A DNA stretch of 55,272 nt from Eubacteriales bacterium (GCA_028685755.1 JAQUDJ010000008.1:29655-84926), one strand, 5' to 3'. Numbered from the stretch's first letter, positions 1-9,586 are shown. Translations and numbers: made by a program. The notes: generated by a model from the letters alone, not told the origin.

Positions 1-66
1 CAGACTGTCGATACTCAATTTACTTTTATATGGTCACTTGGGTATTTGGCCATTCAGGAGGCGCAC

Positions 67-1002
67 ATGCCAATCAAAATTCCGAATAATTTGCCAGCTG
101 CCGAAATACTCGATCAAGAGAGTATATTCGTCATGCGCGATGACCGAGCTTATAGCCAAGATATCCGTCCATTAAAAATCCTCATCCTCAACTTGATGCC
201 AACCAAAATTGTCACCGAGACGCAGTTATTGCGCCTTTTAAGTAATTCGTCCCTACAAGTCGATGTCGACTTCCTCTATACCGCTTCCTATAATCCCAAA
301 AACACCTCGACAGACCATTTGATCAAATTCTATGAAACGTTTGACCAAGTTCGGGAGCGCCATTATGACGGCATGATCATCACCGGCGCGCCTGTTGAAC
401 AAATGCCTTTTGAAGAAGTTGCCTACTGGCCAGAATTGTGCGAAATCATGGAGTGGAGCAAGTCGCACGTCTATTCGACACTCCACATTTGCTGGGGCGC
501 CCAAGCTGGTCTTTATTATCACTTTGGCGTTCCCAAATATGATCTCCCAGCAAAAATGTTTGGGATCTTTGCCCACAGTAGGAGCTGGACACGTCCAGTC
601 AAATTATTCCGCGGCCTCGACGATATTTTCTATGTGCCCCACTCGCGCCACACCGAAATCCGCCGCAGCGATATCGAAAAGGTCAGTGACTTGCGCATCC
701 TTTCTGAATCAGAAGAGTCAGGGGTCTATGCCGTCTCGGATATGAGTGGTCGCCAGATTTTCCTCACCGGCCATGTTGAATATGACCCGATGACCTTAAA
801 ATCCGAATACGAGCGCGATGTCAGCAAGGGACTGCCGATCGAGGTTCCACGCAATTATTTCCAAAACGATGACCCAACCAGGCCGCCAATCATGCGCTGG
901 CGCAGTTCCGCGTATCTGCTTTTTGCCAACTGGTTGAATTATTATGTCTACCAAGTCACCCCGTTTGATCTCAATGCCATTCATGAAGAAAAGGCAACCT
1001 AA
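67..1002 (+). CDS. metA: Homoserine O-acetyltransferase (MetA/HTS family)
   Basis: Acylates L-homoserine as the entry step of methionine synthesis in the cytoplasm. The 311-residue protein has the MetA fold signature, with the nucleophile Cys142 in HICWGAQAG. Residue 111 is Glu (GAPVE); family knowledge says Glu here favours acetyl-CoA and Gly favours succinyl-CoA, so acetyl transfer is inferred. The ORF track starts at a TTG at 46, but AGGAGG at 56-61 sits 5 nt before the ATG at 67, and [11 protein letters not shown] is the usual family N-terminus. No other methionine gene is visible; the upstream control region lies outside the window. Confidence 0.95.
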   Translation: MPIKIPNNLPAAEILDQESIFVMRDDRAYSQDIRPLKILILNLMPTKIVTETQLLRLLSNSSLQVDVDFLYTASYNPKNTSTDHLIKFYETFDQVRERHYDGMIITGAPVEQMPFEEVAYWPELCEIMEWSKSHVYSTLHICWGAQAGLYYHFGVPKYDLPAKMFGIFAHSRSWTRPVKLFRGLDDIFYVPHSRHTEIRRSDIEKVSDLRILSESEESGVYAVSDMSGRQIFLTGHVEYDPMTLKSEYERDVSKGLPIEVPRNYFQNDDPTRPPIMRWRSSAYLLFANWLNYYVYQVTPFDLNAIHEEKAT

Positions 1003-1134
1003 TTTGCTGAGCTGAAATCTCACGTAACTTCAGTTACTGCCGGAAATTTGAGCATGCACTACTATCAGTTCATCAAAGCACCCGCCGGATGCTTGTTGGT
1101 CAGAGAAGACCTGCCCGGCGTACAGGAGGATTCA

Positions 1135-1452
1135 ATGACCGTTACCGTACAAGCTAATAATTTTGAAGATGTCGTGATGAAGAGTGACAAACCAGTTCTG
1201 CTCGATTTTTGGGCTGTCTGGTGTGGCCCGTGCCGTATGGTCGCTCCGACTGTCGACAAGCTATCTCAAGAGTTCGAAGGCCGCGCCGTTATTGGTAAAG
1301 TCAACGTCGACGAACAGACCGAACTCGCTGAGAAGTTTCGCGTCATGAGCATCCCAACGCTATACATTCTCAAGAATGGCCAGGTCGTCGAACGTATGAT
1401 CGGCGCTCGCCCCTATGCCGAACTAGCAGCCGCGCTTGAGAAGCACATGTAA
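1135..1452 (+). CDS. trxA: Thioredoxin
   Basis: A small cytoplasmic dithiol/disulfide oxidoreductase that reduces protein disulfides. The 105-residue protein has the classic WCGPC active site at about residues 29-33, followed by the thioredoxin-fold cis-proline segment SIPTLYILKNG. The ORF track extends the frame to 1048, but AGGAGGA at about 1124-1130 lies just before the ATG at 1135, and starting there gives the normal family length. It follows metA by about 130 nt and is closed by an intrinsic terminator. The cognate reductase is not in the window. Confidence 0.96.
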   Translation: MTVTVQANNFEDVVMKSDKPVLLDFWAVWCGPCRMVAPTVDKLSQEFEGRAVIGKVNVDEQTELAEKFRVMSIPTLYILKNGQVVERMIGARPYAELAAALEKHM

Positions 1453-1519
1453 ATTCAAGATGTCCCTGCCGTCTTAACACCTCTCGCAAGGACGGCATCC
1501 CCCCATTTAATGATTAAAG

Positions 1520-1548
1520 CCAGTTGGATTGACTCCGACTGGTTTTTT
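1520..1548 (+). terminator. Intrinsic terminator after trxA
   Basis: CCAGTTGGA (1520-1528) pairs with TCCGACTGG (1534-1542) around the loop TTGAC, and TTTTTT follows directly. This gives a 9-bp stem with one G-T pair and a T-tract. A weaker GCCGTC/GACGGC inverted repeat lies between the trxA stop and this hairpin. Confidence 0.85.
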
Positions 1549-1665
1549 CGAGTGGACTTTTGAAATCTTTTAAAACAGAGACTAGAAGACGAGTCCAAGA
1601 AGCCGTAGACTAGACATAATCATAAGTCACTTAATCGGGTCTGGTGATCCTGAAAGGTTTCAACC

Positions 1666-3246
1666 ATGTTGACATTTCACCGGTCGCATCAGCAACAGCT
1701 CGATCAGCTCTGGACCGCGACAACTGGCTTACCGTTACTCCTCTTAATGGAGCAGGCCGCTGCTGCAGTCAGCCGATTATGCCTCGATCAAATACCAAGC
1801 GACCGCCGGGCTCTGACCTCGGTTCTCGTTTTAGCAGGAAAGGGGCAAAACGGTGGTGATGCCTATGCTTGCGCACGCCAACTCGCAGCCGAGGGTGTTG
1901 CGGTCACCTGTCTTTCCGTTTTTCCGATCCAAGGACTACCGCTGGAAGCTAATCTGAATTTAAAGGCTTGGCTCAATTTAGATTATGTGATTGAGACTGA
2001 TTTTCAGATGATCGCCACACGCGGTCGCCCGGATTTTGTGATTGATGGGATCTTTGGCACGGGATTTCAAGCAACCCGCACCTTGCCTGCAGATATTATG
2101 ACCATGACTGCACAGGTCAAAGCATGGCGCACCGCAGGGACTCAAGTTATTGCCATTGATATTCCGAGCGGAGTTGATGCAGACACTGGCCGAATGGCAG
2201 AAGGCAGCATCGAGGCAGATTGGACAGTCACAATGGTGCGACCCAAGACTGGCATCTGTGCGACGCCTGGCCGTTTTGCGGCTGGTGTTCAAATCATCGA
2301 TCATTTGGGTATTTCAGACCACTTTATTGAGAAAACTTTCAGAGATCAGCACTTGGTCGAATGGATCGATGTGGCGATGATCCGCCATTTAAAACCTGCA
2401 CGCCATCCGAATAGTCACAAAGGTAGTTTTGGTCGAGTTTTAATCTTAGGCGGCTCACCTGGCTTGCCTGGTGCTGTTAGTCTTGCTGCCCAAGCGGCGA
2501 GTCGCTCTGGTGCAGGGCTAGTTTATTTAGGCACAGGTGAAAGTGTTGCGCCGCAAGCTTTAGCTGCGGTCAGCGAGGCCCTGTTGACTGCTTTGCCGGA
2601 GCAAGATCCAAGTCGCCTAATCCCGCTTTTAGATCAACTGATTGAGGGCAAGCAAGTCGTCGCGATCGGACCAGGCGCCGGACAAGCCACCTGGCTAGAA
2701 CATGCGCTTGTGCAAACTATTCAGCACAGTCCAGCTTTGATCATTGACGCTGATGGCTTAAATGCCGTGTCACGCCAGCCAGAAGTATACCAAGAATTAC
2801 TCAAAAGCCGTCAGGCCAAGGGTTTGCAACGCGCCATTTTGACCCCGCATCCAGGTGAATTTGCGCGCCTCGCACCGGATTTGGATTGGCATGATCGCCA
2901 GACGGCAGCAGCAGAATTGGCCAGACGATTCGATGTGGTCATTTTACTCAAGGGTGCGTCGACTGTTATTGCCGAGCCGGATGGCCGCTTGTGGATCAAC
3001 CCGACGGGCAACTCGGGTTTGGCAAAAGGCGGGAGCGGCGATGTACTCAGTGGATTAATCGCAGGTCTCATAGCTCAGGGCTTAGATGCTTTTGCCGCCG
3101 CTGCTGCGGGCGCGTATCTCCATGGCTTGGCTGCGGATCTAGCTGCAGATCAGACAACAGGTGGTACCGGTGTTCGCGCCTTGTTGCCGAGCGATGTCTT
3201 AAAAGTAATCGGTCGTTCCTTCCGTGAAGTCGGGTGGGATGATTGA
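1666..3246 (+). CDS. nnrD: Bifunctional NAD(P)H-hydrate epimerase / ADP-dependent dehydratase
   Basis: Repairs damaged NADHX and NADPHX. The 526 residues hold two domains. The N-terminal YjeF_N epimerase domain (about 1-215) shows GQNGGDAY near residue 60 and IPSGVDADTG. The C-terminal ribokinase-like dehydratase domain (about 235-520) shows GSFGRVLILGGSPG, DADGLNA, LTPHPGEFARL and NSGLAKGGSGDVLSG. Length and order match the fused Nnr proteins of Firmicutes. The upstream ribosome binding site is weak (GAAAGG). The stop is about 20 nt before the alr start, so the two genes probably share a transcript, a frequent pairing in this phylum. Confidence 0.95.
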   Translation: MLTFHRSHQQQLDQLWTATTGLPLLLLMEQAAAAVSRLCLDQIPSDRRALTSVLVLAGKGQNGGDAYACARQLAAEGVAVTCLSVFPIQGLPLEANLNLKAWLNLDYVIETDFQMIATRGRPDFVIDGIFGTGFQATRTLPADIMTMTAQVKAWRTAGTQVIAIDIPSGVDADTGRMAEGSIEADWTVTMVRPKTGICATPGRFAAGVQIIDHLGISDHFIEKTFRDQHLVEWIDVAMIRHLKPARHPNSHKGSFGRVLILGGSPGLPGAVSLAAQAASRSGAGLVYLGTGESVAPQALAAVSEALLTALPEQDPSRLIPLLDQLIEGKQVVAIGPGAGQATWLEHALVQTIQHSPALIIDADGLNAVSRQPEVYQELLKSRQAKGLQRAILTPHPGEFARLAPDLDWHDRQTAAAELARRFDVVILLKGASTVIAEPDGRLWINPTGNSGLAKGGSGDVLSGLIAGLIAQGLDAFAAAAAGAYLHGLAADLAADQTTGGTGVRALLPSDVLKVIGRSFREVGWDD

Positions 3247-3266
3247 AGGTGGAGGACAATAAAGCC

Positions 3267-4457
3267 ATGACACCTGATTATCTGCCGAACCGGAGTTGGG
3301 CTGAAGTCAACCTTGATGCAATTGCCCACAATGTCAGTCTGATCCGCGGTCATGTCCGCCGCAGCGCTGAGATTATGGGCGTTGTCAAAGCTGACAGCTA
3401 TGGCCATGGGGTCGAACAGGTTGTCCCGGTCTTACTCAAATCGGGGGTCAACCGATTAGCGGTCTCGATGCTCGATGAGGCCATCCAATTGCGGACGCGC
3501 GGCATTGAAGTGCCAATTTTAATCATGGGCTATACAGATCCTCGCCGCTCTGCGGAGGTCATCGCCCATCGCCTGACCCAGACGGTTTACAGCCTCGATC
3601 TCGCACAGGCTTTATCTCTAGCAGCAGTCACGCTTGGGCAGGATGCTCGCATCCATATCAAAGTTGATACCGGCATGGGTCGTGTCGGCTTTATGGCTGG
3701 TTATGAGGCAATCAAAGCCATCACCGAAATCTCTCATTTACCACGAATTATCATCGAAGGCCTTTACACCCATTTTGCAACTGCTGACGAGCAAGATGAC
3801 CAATACACGTGGCAGCAATTTGAGCAATTCATGGGGATCAGTCGCGAACTCGACCGAATCGGTCTGACCATTCCATTAAAGCATGTCTGCAACAGTGCAG
3901 CCACGATGCGCTTTCCTGCAATGCACTTAGACCTTGTCCGCCCTGGTTTGATTCTTTACGGGATGATCCCGCAAGGCTGTCCTGACGCCTGGCCTGATCT
4001 CAAACCGGCCATGACGCTCAAATCCAACCTCGTCTTAACTAAAACCGTCCCTGCCCAAACGAGCATTAGTTATGGCCGTTTGTTTACGACCGCGCGCACG
4101 AGTTTAATCGGGACGGTGCCGATCGGTTATGCAGATGGTTATTCGCGCCGGCTAACGGGTCGTGCAAGTCTGCTGATTCACGGCCAACGGGCTCCTGTTG
4201 TCGGCCGGATCTGCATGGATACCTGCATGGCTGACCTCACGGACCTCACAATGCCCCATTCGATTCAGACGGGGGATGAAGTTGTTCTATTTGGAACGCA
4301 ACGATTTGCAGATCAAGCGGCAGCCATTCCAGTCGATGAAATGGCCGACTGGATGGACACGATCAACTATGAAGTCACTTGTTTGATTGGCAAACGGGTT
4401 CCGCGTGTTTATATCCGCGACGGCGTGCCAGAACACATCAGCAACTATTTAATCTAA
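3267..4457 (+). CDS. alr: Alanine racemase, PLP-dependent
   Basis: Interconverts L- and D-alanine, supplying D-alanine for peptidoglycan. The 396-residue protein has the PLP lysine in VVKADSYGHG (Lys41) and the catalytic tyrosine in ISYGRLF, plus GRICMDTCM and the C-terminal barrel end INYEVTCLIGKRVPR. The ORF track begins at a TTG overlapping the previous stop; I choose the ATG at 3267 because GGAGG lies at 3251-3255 and SWAEVNLDAIAHN is the usual N-terminal motif. It is probably co-transcribed with nnrD. Confidence 0.95.
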   Translation: MTPDYLPNRSWAEVNLDAIAHNVSLIRGHVRRSAEIMGVVKADSYGHGVEQVVPVLLKSGVNRLAVSMLDEAIQLRTRGIEVPILIMGYTDPRRSAEVIAHRLTQTVYSLDLAQALSLAAVTLGQDARIHIKVDTGMGRVGFMAGYEAIKAITEISHLPRIIIEGLYTHFATADEQDDQYTWQQFEQFMGISRELDRIGLTIPLKHVCNSAATMRFPAMHLDLVRPGLILYGMIPQGCPDAWPDLKPAMTLKSNLVLTKTVPAQTSISYGRLFTTARTSLIGTVPIGYADGYSRRLTGRASLLIHGQRAPVVGRICMDTCMADLTDLTMPHSIQTGDEVVLFGTQRFADQAAAIPVDEMADWMDTINYEVTCLIGKRVPRVYIRDGVPEHISNYLI

Positions 4458-4540
4458 TCAAAACTAGTTCCATAACTGATTACCTCGGTTGGTCCTCAGG
4501 GCTTGAACAAGGGATCAGCGTGTGCTAAGATTACCCCAAC

Positions 4541-4683
4541 AAGCAGTTTTCCGGGGCAGGGTGAAATTCCCTACCGGCGGTGATGCAGCTACGAGCTGAT
4601 AAGCCCGCGACCCTCCGAGAGGAGGCTGACCAGTTGAGATACTGGGCCGACAGTAAAGTCTGGATGAGAGGAAAAACTGGCAA
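4541..4683 (+). ncRNA. FMN riboswitch (RFN element)
   Basis: The conserved core GGGGCAGGGTGAAATTCCCT, then ACCGGCGGTGATGC, AGCCCGCGA and GGAGGCTGACCAG all appear in the RFN order. The closing P1 stem is CAGTTTTCC (4544-4552) with GGAAAAACTG (4670-4679). Known members bind FMN and shut off riboflavin synthesis or transport genes. A terminator hairpin follows, then ribU, so FMN probably causes premature termination. Plus-strand ORF 4580-4822 overlaps this RNA and is not a gene. Confidence 0.97.
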
Positions 4684-4711
4684 GTCTCTCCTTTTTATGT
4701 GGAGAACGCCG

Positions 4712-4750
4712 GATGCCCCCATTGCGCAAGCGTGGGGGATTTTTGTTTTT
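4712..4750 (+). terminator. Riboswitch expression-platform terminator
   Basis: CCCCCA (4716-4721) pairs with TGGGGG (4733-4738) around a short GC-rich loop and runs into ATTTTTGTTTTT. It lies between the FMN aptamer and ribU, the position expected for FMN-controlled attenuation. Confidence 0.85.
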
Positions 4751-4855
4751 CGGACCATCCTAACTTGCAACGTGAAGTCGCCTTTCACCGGACAAATGCT
4801 TGGAAAATTACCAAATGAATAAGTTGAAAAGCAGAAAGAAAAGGAAGGTCTTCAC

Positions 4856-5479
4856 ATGACAGAGCTAAACACACCCAAACACCCTCACAACAAAGCACGC
4901 ATGACATCCCGCTGGGTCGCAAAAACGGGCGTCCTAGCAGCCGTTGCGATCGTTCTGATGTACATCGAATTTATGATTCCGCTTATGCCGTCATTCCTAA
5001 AGCTCGACTTGAGCGAAGTGGCAGTTTTATTAGCAGCCTTTACCCTTGGACCGGCGACCGCGATTTTGATTGAACTCATCAAAAATATTGCGCATTTGCC
5101 AGCTTCACAATCGCTTTATGTCGGCGAATTGGCCAATTTTATCATTGGATCGCTGTTTGTTGGCACCGCCGGCTTGATTTACAAACAAAATAAAACCCGA
5201 AAAGGTGCGATGATCGCCCTCGCGCTGGGAACAGTGGCGATGACGGTCGGTGCGAGTGTGATCAACTACTTTTTTATGCTCCCCTTTTACATCAAAGTCA
5301 TGGAATTCCCTATCGAAGCGATCATTGGCATGACTCAAGCTGTCGGCAACACGCTCGTGACGAGCCTAAAAACCTTGATCCTTTATGTGTTCGTCCCATT
5401 TAACCTCTTTAAAGGTCTTGTCGTGTCACTCATTGTCGGGTTACTCTATAAACGTCTAAGTCCATTGCTTCATCGCTGA
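4856..5479 (+). CDS. ribU: Riboflavin ECF transporter S component
   Basis: Membrane substrate-binding subunit for riboflavin uptake. The 207-residue protein has about six hydrophobic segments; PSFLKLDLSEVAVLLAAFTLGP near residues 45-65 is the typical RibU/YpaA signature, and NYFFMLPFY is also characteristic. Its position directly behind an FMN riboswitch and terminator supports the substrate. Such proteins need an EcfA-EcfA'-EcfT energising module, which is present elsewhere in this window (36424-39023). AAGGAAGG lies just before the ATG. Confidence 0.95.
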   Translation: MTELNTPKHPHNKARMTSRWVAKTGVLAAVAIVLMYIEFMIPLMPSFLKLDLSEVAVLLAAFTLGPATAILIELIKNIAHLPASQSLYVGELANFIIGSLFVGTAGLIYKQNKTRKGAMIALALGTVAMTVGASVINYFFMLPFYIKVMEFPIEAIIGMTQAVGNTLVTSLKTLILYVFVPFNLFKGLVVSLIVGLLYKRLSPLLHR

Positions 5480-5510
5480 TTGGACTAGCTTATCTAGGAG
5501 GTAGCTGATC

Positions 5511-5981
5511 ATGTATTGCAGTTCATGTGGACAGGAATTAGGCACAAGCGATTTATTTTGCCCTAAATGCGGTGCTCAAAATCCAGCTATAACAGAGGCT
5601 AAAACAGCAGCTGCAACGGCAACGCCAGAATCTGCTCAACAGGTATCAGGACCTGCCTATACACGGGCCGATTATGATCCAACAAAGCCCAAGGCATACC
5701 CTCAGACGCCTGCGACTCAATCTGCTGAAAAGCCTGGTGTCACAGCTTCGATCGTCATGGCTGTACTCAATATTGTCCTAATCGGTTTTGGGGTCAGCAC
5801 AATTCTTGGTGTGATCGCTTTGATTTACACACTTATGGCGATCAGTGCGACAGACGCGAGATCCTTTAGGACCAAAATGGCGGCTGCCCGGGCGCTTAAC
5901 TTATTTGGGCTGGGAATGGTTGTTTTGCAAATCGTGATTATCGGTGCTGTGGTTTTAGCAACAATCAATCTATTTGGTTAA
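5511..5981 (+). CDS. Zinc-ribbon membrane protein of unknown function
   Basis: A 156-residue protein. Residues 1-26 form a zinc ribbon, with CSSCG and CPKCG as the two metal-binding knuckles. A low-complexity Ala/Thr/Pro linker (about 27-75) follows, then two or three hydrophobic segments separated by TDARSFRTKMAAARALN. The spacing of the two hydrophobic parts around a conserved-looking polar loop recalls CD225/DUF4190-type membrane proteins, but I do not assign a function. AGGAGGT precedes the ATG. It lies 31 nt behind ribU and may be co-transcribed; it converges with the GNAT gene. Confidence 0.8.
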   Translation: MYCSSCGQELGTSDLFCPKCGAQNPAITEAKTAAATATPESAQQVSGPAYTRADYDPTKPKAYPQTPATQSAEKPGVTASIVMAVLNIVLIGFGVSTILGVIALIYTLMAISATDARSFRTKMAAARALNLFGLGMVVLQIVIIGAVVLATINLFG

Positions 5982-5986
5982 TTGAC

Positions 5987-6466
5987 TTAAGTCGAAATAG
6001 TCTTTTCAAACAAGCCGCGAGCATAGCCGCGGCTTGTTTCTGTTTCGACCAATTTAAAGCCGCGTGCTTCATAAAAACTAACTAAGGGTTCATTTGTCAT
6101 AGCTGTGTGCAGTGACACCCGCTTAAAACCTTGTTGGATGAGCCAGTTTTCGGCAACTTGATAAATTAATTTTCCGACACCTGTTTGTTGCAAGTGCGGA
6201 TGAACCGCGAATCGACTGAAATAGGCGCGATCTGCATCAAGGCGCACAAGGCGTACGGTTCCGATTAAGGTGCCGCGGTGTTCCGCAACGAGCACATAGT
6301 GATCACGAATAAAGCGCTGCAAATCCACTTGTGTTTCGCGCATGGCATCAAGCGGGGCGGTAATCCCTGATTTTGCGGCATAGACTTGCATCGCCCATTG
6401 GATGAGCGTTAGCAAATCAGCGCTATCAGCAGGCGTTGCTTGGCGGATGCGTATTTCAGCGTGCAT
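5987..6466 (-). CDS. GNAT family N-acetyltransferase
   Basis: A 159-residue single-domain acetyltransferase. The acetyl-CoA binding motif A appears as FAVHPHLQQTGVGKLIYQ at about residues 87-104, followed by the beta5-alpha4 part VSLHTAMTNEPLVSFYEARGF. The substrate cannot be read from the sequence. It begins 30 nt after the argF stop on the same strand, so it is likely the last gene of the arg transcript. Because argJ is missing from that cluster, a role in N-acetylglutamate formation is possible but only inferred; side-chain or ribosomal-protein acetylation are alternatives. Confidence 0.85.
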   Translation of the reverse strand: MHAEIRIRQATPADSADLLTLIQWAMQVYAAKSGITAPLDAMRETQVDLQRFIRDHYVLVAEHRGTLIGTVRLVRLDADRAYFSRFAVHPHLQQTGVGKLIYQVAENWLIQQGFKRVSLHTAMTNEPLVSFYEARGFKLVETETSRGYARGLFEKTIST

Positions 6467-6496
6467 TCAGTTCGGTACCTGCGCTCTCAAACGAAA

Positions 6497-7441
6497 TCAA
6501 CCCTGATAATCAGGCGCAAGCAAGCGCACGAGTACTGCCTTCTGGGCATGGAGGCGATTTTCAGCCTCGTCAAATATCACCGACTGCGGACCGTCAATGA
6601 TTTCAGCGGTCACTTCATAGCCCCGATAAGCTGGCAGACAATGGAGGAAAATGGCATCCGGTTTGGCCAGAGTCATCCGTTGTGCGTTGACCTGATAATC
6701 ACCAAAAAGTGCGACTTTTACAGCCTTTTCGGCTTCTTGTCCCATGCTCACCCACGTGTCGGTGACAACAACATCTGCGTCCTGCATCGCGATAAGCGGG
6801 TCGGTTGTGATGAGTACCTTTGAACCACTGAGGACGGCTGCTGCTTCGGCTTCGCGGATACTCTCAGGATCACAGGTATAGCCAGGTGGGGTCGCCACTG
6901 CGATATCCATCCCGACTTTGGCAGCGCCGTGTAAAAGCGAATTAGCCATGTTGTTGCCATCACCGAGATAAGCCATTTTTAATCCCTGCAACTGCCCCTT
7001 ATGTTCACGAATCGTCTGTAGATCGGCTAGAACCTGGCATGGATGCAGGAGATCGGTCAGACCATTGATAATTGGAATCGTGCCAAAACGCGCCAGATCG
7101 ATGACATCTTGATGCGCAAACGTCCGAATCATAATCCCATCAATAAATCTCGACATCACTTTAGCGGTGTCTTCAATCGATTCGCCACGGCCAAGCTGGA
7201 TATCATTGCTTGACAAAAATAGTGCATGACCTCCGAGCTGGACCATACCAACTTCAAACGACACCCGCGTTCTAGTCGAAGATTTGGCAAAAATCATGCC
7301 TAATGTCTTGCCTGCGAGAATCGGATGCGAACGTTTCGCTTTCGTGTCCGCCTTTAGCCGATCAGCTAAATCAAGCAAATCAAGAATTTGTTCTGGGGTA
7401 AGATCATTTAAACTCAACAAATGTTTCATAGTATGGCTCAT
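6497..7441 (-). CDS. argF: Ornithine carbamoyltransferase
   Basis: Forms citrulline from ornithine and carbamoyl phosphate. The 314-residue protein shows the carbamoyl-phosphate motif SSTRTRVSFE, LLHPCQVLADL, the ornithine loop DTWVSMGQE, and HCLPAYRGYEV with the catalytic cysteine. The SMG loop fits ornithine rather than acetylornithine as substrate. Its ATG overlaps the argD stop as ATGA, suggesting translational coupling. A second in-frame ATG four codons later (MKHLLSLNDL) is an alternative start. Confidence 0.96.
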   Translation of the reverse strand: MSHTMKHLLSLNDLTPEQILDLLDLADRLKADTKAKRSHPILAGKTLGMIFAKSSTRTRVSFEVGMVQLGGHALFLSSNDIQLGRGESIEDTAKVMSRFIDGIMIRTFAHQDVIDLARFGTIPIINGLTDLLHPCQVLADLQTIREHKGQLQGLKMAYLGDGNNMANSLLHGAAKVGMDIAVATPPGYTCDPESIREAEAAAVLSGSKVLITTDPLIAMQDADVVVTDTWVSMGQEAEKAVKVALFGDYQVNAQRMTLAKPDAIFLHCLPAYRGYEVTAEIIDGPQSVIFDEAENRLHAQKAVLVRLLAPDYQG

Positions 7442-8658
7442 TGGGCAGTAGCCTCCTGCAAAATTGCCGTTAAGGTCGTGGCAAACGCATCGATGTGATC
7501 GCGTTCGATAATCAAGGGGGGGAGCAACCGCAACGTATGTGTACCGACAATGCCAATCAAATAGCCCTGTTCGAGACAGCGGTGTTTAACGTCAGCTGCA
7601 ATCGGTAGCGTCAGTTCAACCCCGAGCATCAAACCTGCGCCACGGATCTGTTTGATGAGGCCGGTTTGTTCAGCAATAGCGGTGAGGACTTCGCGGAAAT
7701 AATCGCCTAGCCCAGCTGCCTTCTGTACGAGATGACCTTGTTCAAGGGTATCGAGCACCGCAAGCGATGCGGCACATGCTAGCGGATTGCCACCAAACGT
7801 GCTGCCATGATCCCCCGGTGTGAAACCGGTCGCGGTTTCTTGGTCAGCGATTGCGACACCAATCGGTACCCCGCCAGCGAGCCCTTTGGCAAGTGTCACG
7901 ATATGGGGCTTGATGCCATAAAGTTGGCTCGCAAGGAATTTACCAGTCCGGCCGACACCGGTTTGAATCTCATCAATAATTAGGCGGGCTCCGGTCCTAA
8001 AACAAGCCGCAACTGCAGCGTCGACATATGCTAAAGTTGCCGGGTGGACGCCACTTTCACCTTGGATTAATTCGAGCATGACCGCACACGTCTGGTCGTC
8101 AACTGCCGCTTCAAGCGCGGCGACATCGTTGTAAGGGACATAGACAAAACCTTCAGGTAGTGGGGCGAACGGCGCACTATACTTGGTCTGACCTGTAGCC
8201 GTTGCGGTCGCTAGGGTTCGGCCGTGAAAAGACTGAAGCGCAGTGACAATCTTCGCGCGTGGTTGACCTTTTTTGAAAAAATAACCGCGGGCGAGTTTGA
8301 TCGCGGTCTCGTTTGCTTCGGCACCGCTATTGTTAAAAAAGACGCGACCCTCACCAAAGAGATCCCCTAACCGCTGGGCTAGCCGAGCTTGGGGCTCATT
8401 ATAGAAATAATTTGAGCAATGGATGACTTTGCCGGCTTGCAACGCAATAGCTTGTGTCAATGCTGGATGGGCATGCCCGAGGACATTGACAGCAATGCCA
8501 CCGATCATATCGAAATAGCGTTTGCCAGCCGTGTCAAATAGGTATACGCCTTGGCCGTAATCGACACACAAGGGAGTCCGATGCCCAAAAGCTTGCAGGT
8601 AATAGGCGTCGTCAGTAGCAATAATCGACTGGAGTTTGGGATCATTTATTTCATTCAT
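7438..8658 (-). CDS. argD: Acetylornithine aminotransferase
   Basis: A class III PLP aminotransferase converting N-acetylglutamate semialdehyde to N-acetylornithine. The 406-residue protein has the N-terminal GKRYFDMIGGIAVNVLGH, the PLP phosphate region NSGAEANETAIKLAR, IDEIQTGVGRTG, and the Schiff-base lysine in TLAKGLAGGVPIG. GAGGATAA lies just before the ATG. It starts about 10 nt after the argB stop and overlaps argF, consistent with one operon. Confidence 0.95.
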   Translation of the reverse strand: MNEINDPKLQSIIATDDAYYLQAFGHRTPLCVDYGQGVYLFDTAGKRYFDMIGGIAVNVLGHAHPALTQAIALQAGKVIHCSNYFYNEPQARLAQRLGDLFGEGRVFFNNSGAEANETAIKLARGYFFKKGQPRAKIVTALQSFHGRTLATATATGQTKYSAPFAPLPEGFVYVPYNDVAALEAAVDDQTCAVMLELIQGESGVHPATLAYVDAAVAACFRTGARLIIDEIQTGVGRTGKFLASQLYGIKPHIVTLAKGLAGGVPIGVAIADQETATGFTPGDHGSTFGGNPLACAASLAVLDTLEQGHLVQKAAGLGDYFREVLTAIAEQTGLIKQIRGAGLMLGVELTLPIAADVKHRCLEQGYLIGIVGTHTLRLLPPLIIERDHIDAFATTLTAILQEATAQ

Positions 8659-8668
8659 CTTATTATCC

Positions 8669-9586
8669 TCAGATCTTTTCGCCAGAGTAATATGGCTTGC
8701 GTTCTTGGGTGATCATCGTCCCGATTCCTTTGTTGGTGAATATTTCCAATAACAGACAATGAGGGATGCGACCGTCAATAATATGCGCCCGGCCAACCCC
8801 GCGGCGGACAGTATCAAGACAACCCGTGACTTTCGGGATCATGCCACCACTGATTACACCACGCTCGATCAGTTCTAAAATTTCAGATTCGTTTAGGACC
8901 GGAATGACCTGCTTGTCGCCTGCCTCATTTTCCGCCATGACACCTTCGATATCGGTCAGCATCATCAGCTTTTCGGCTTGCAGGGCTGCAGCTATTTCGC
9001 CAGCCACCGTATCGGCGTTGATATTATAGGTCTGACCATCCGAACCGACACCGATCGGCGCGACGACCGGAATATATTCATCTGAGGCAAGCATTTCGAG
9101 AACCTTGGTATTGATGCGCTTGATTTTGCCAACAAAACCAATATCGAGCGGCTCGCCATTTTCATCTTCTGTAATTTTCTCGCATTCAATCAGCCCGCCA
9201 TCTATGCCACTGATCCCAATAGCTTTGGCGCCTAATTGGCCAAGGCGCGAGACAATTTCTTTGTTGGTTTTGCCGATCAGGACCATTTGGGCGACCGACA
9301 TGGTGTCAGCGTCCGTGACCCGCAACCCTTTGCGAAATTCCGACTGAATGTCGAGCCTTTTGAGCATGTCATTTATATCGGGGCCACCGCCATGGACAAG
9401 GACAGGGTTGATCCCGATATATTTGAGGAGGGTAACATCTTCCATGACATCGGTTTTGAGGTCATCATTGATCATCGCATTGCCGCCATATTTGATGACG
9501 ACGGTTTTGCCAGCCAAACGTTGGATATAAGGCAAGGCTTCAATCAGGATTTCTGCTTTATTGATAATGGATTGAATATCTTTCAT
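8669..9586 (-). CDS. argB: Acetylglutamate kinase
   Basis: Phosphorylates N-acetylglutamate. The 305-residue protein has [36 protein letters not shown] and the C-terminal GIGTMI. It carries an N-terminal helix of about 25 residues before the kinase core ([19 protein letters not shown]); in the family such a helix marks arginine-feedback-inhibited enzymes, so allosteric control is inferred. GGAGCACCTTAATG gives the ribosome binding site and start. About 70 nt containing two copies of a 20-bp repeat separate it from argC. Confidence 0.96.
   Translation of the reverse strand: MKDIQSIINKAEILIEALPYIQRLAGKTVVIKYGGNAMINDDLKTDVMEDVTLLKYIGINPVLVHGGGPDINDMLKRLDIQSEFRKGLRVTDADTMSVAQMVLIGKTNKEIVSRLGQLGAKAIGISGIDGGLIECEKITEDENGEPLDIGFVGKIKRINTKVLEMLASDEYIPVVAPIGVGSDGQTYNINADTVAGEIAAALQAEKLMMLTDIEGVMAENEAGDKQVIPVLNESEILELIERGVISGGMIPKVTGCLDTVRRGVGRAHIIDGRIPHCLLLEIFTNKGIGTMITQERKPYYSGEKI

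Noticed and set aside
46-66. TTG start of metA in the ORF track
   Set aside because: It lies before the AGGAGG, so the ATG at 67 is the start.
4580-4822. 80-codon plus-strand ORF
   Set aside because: It overlaps the FMN riboswitch and its terminator; the RNA explains the sequence conservation.
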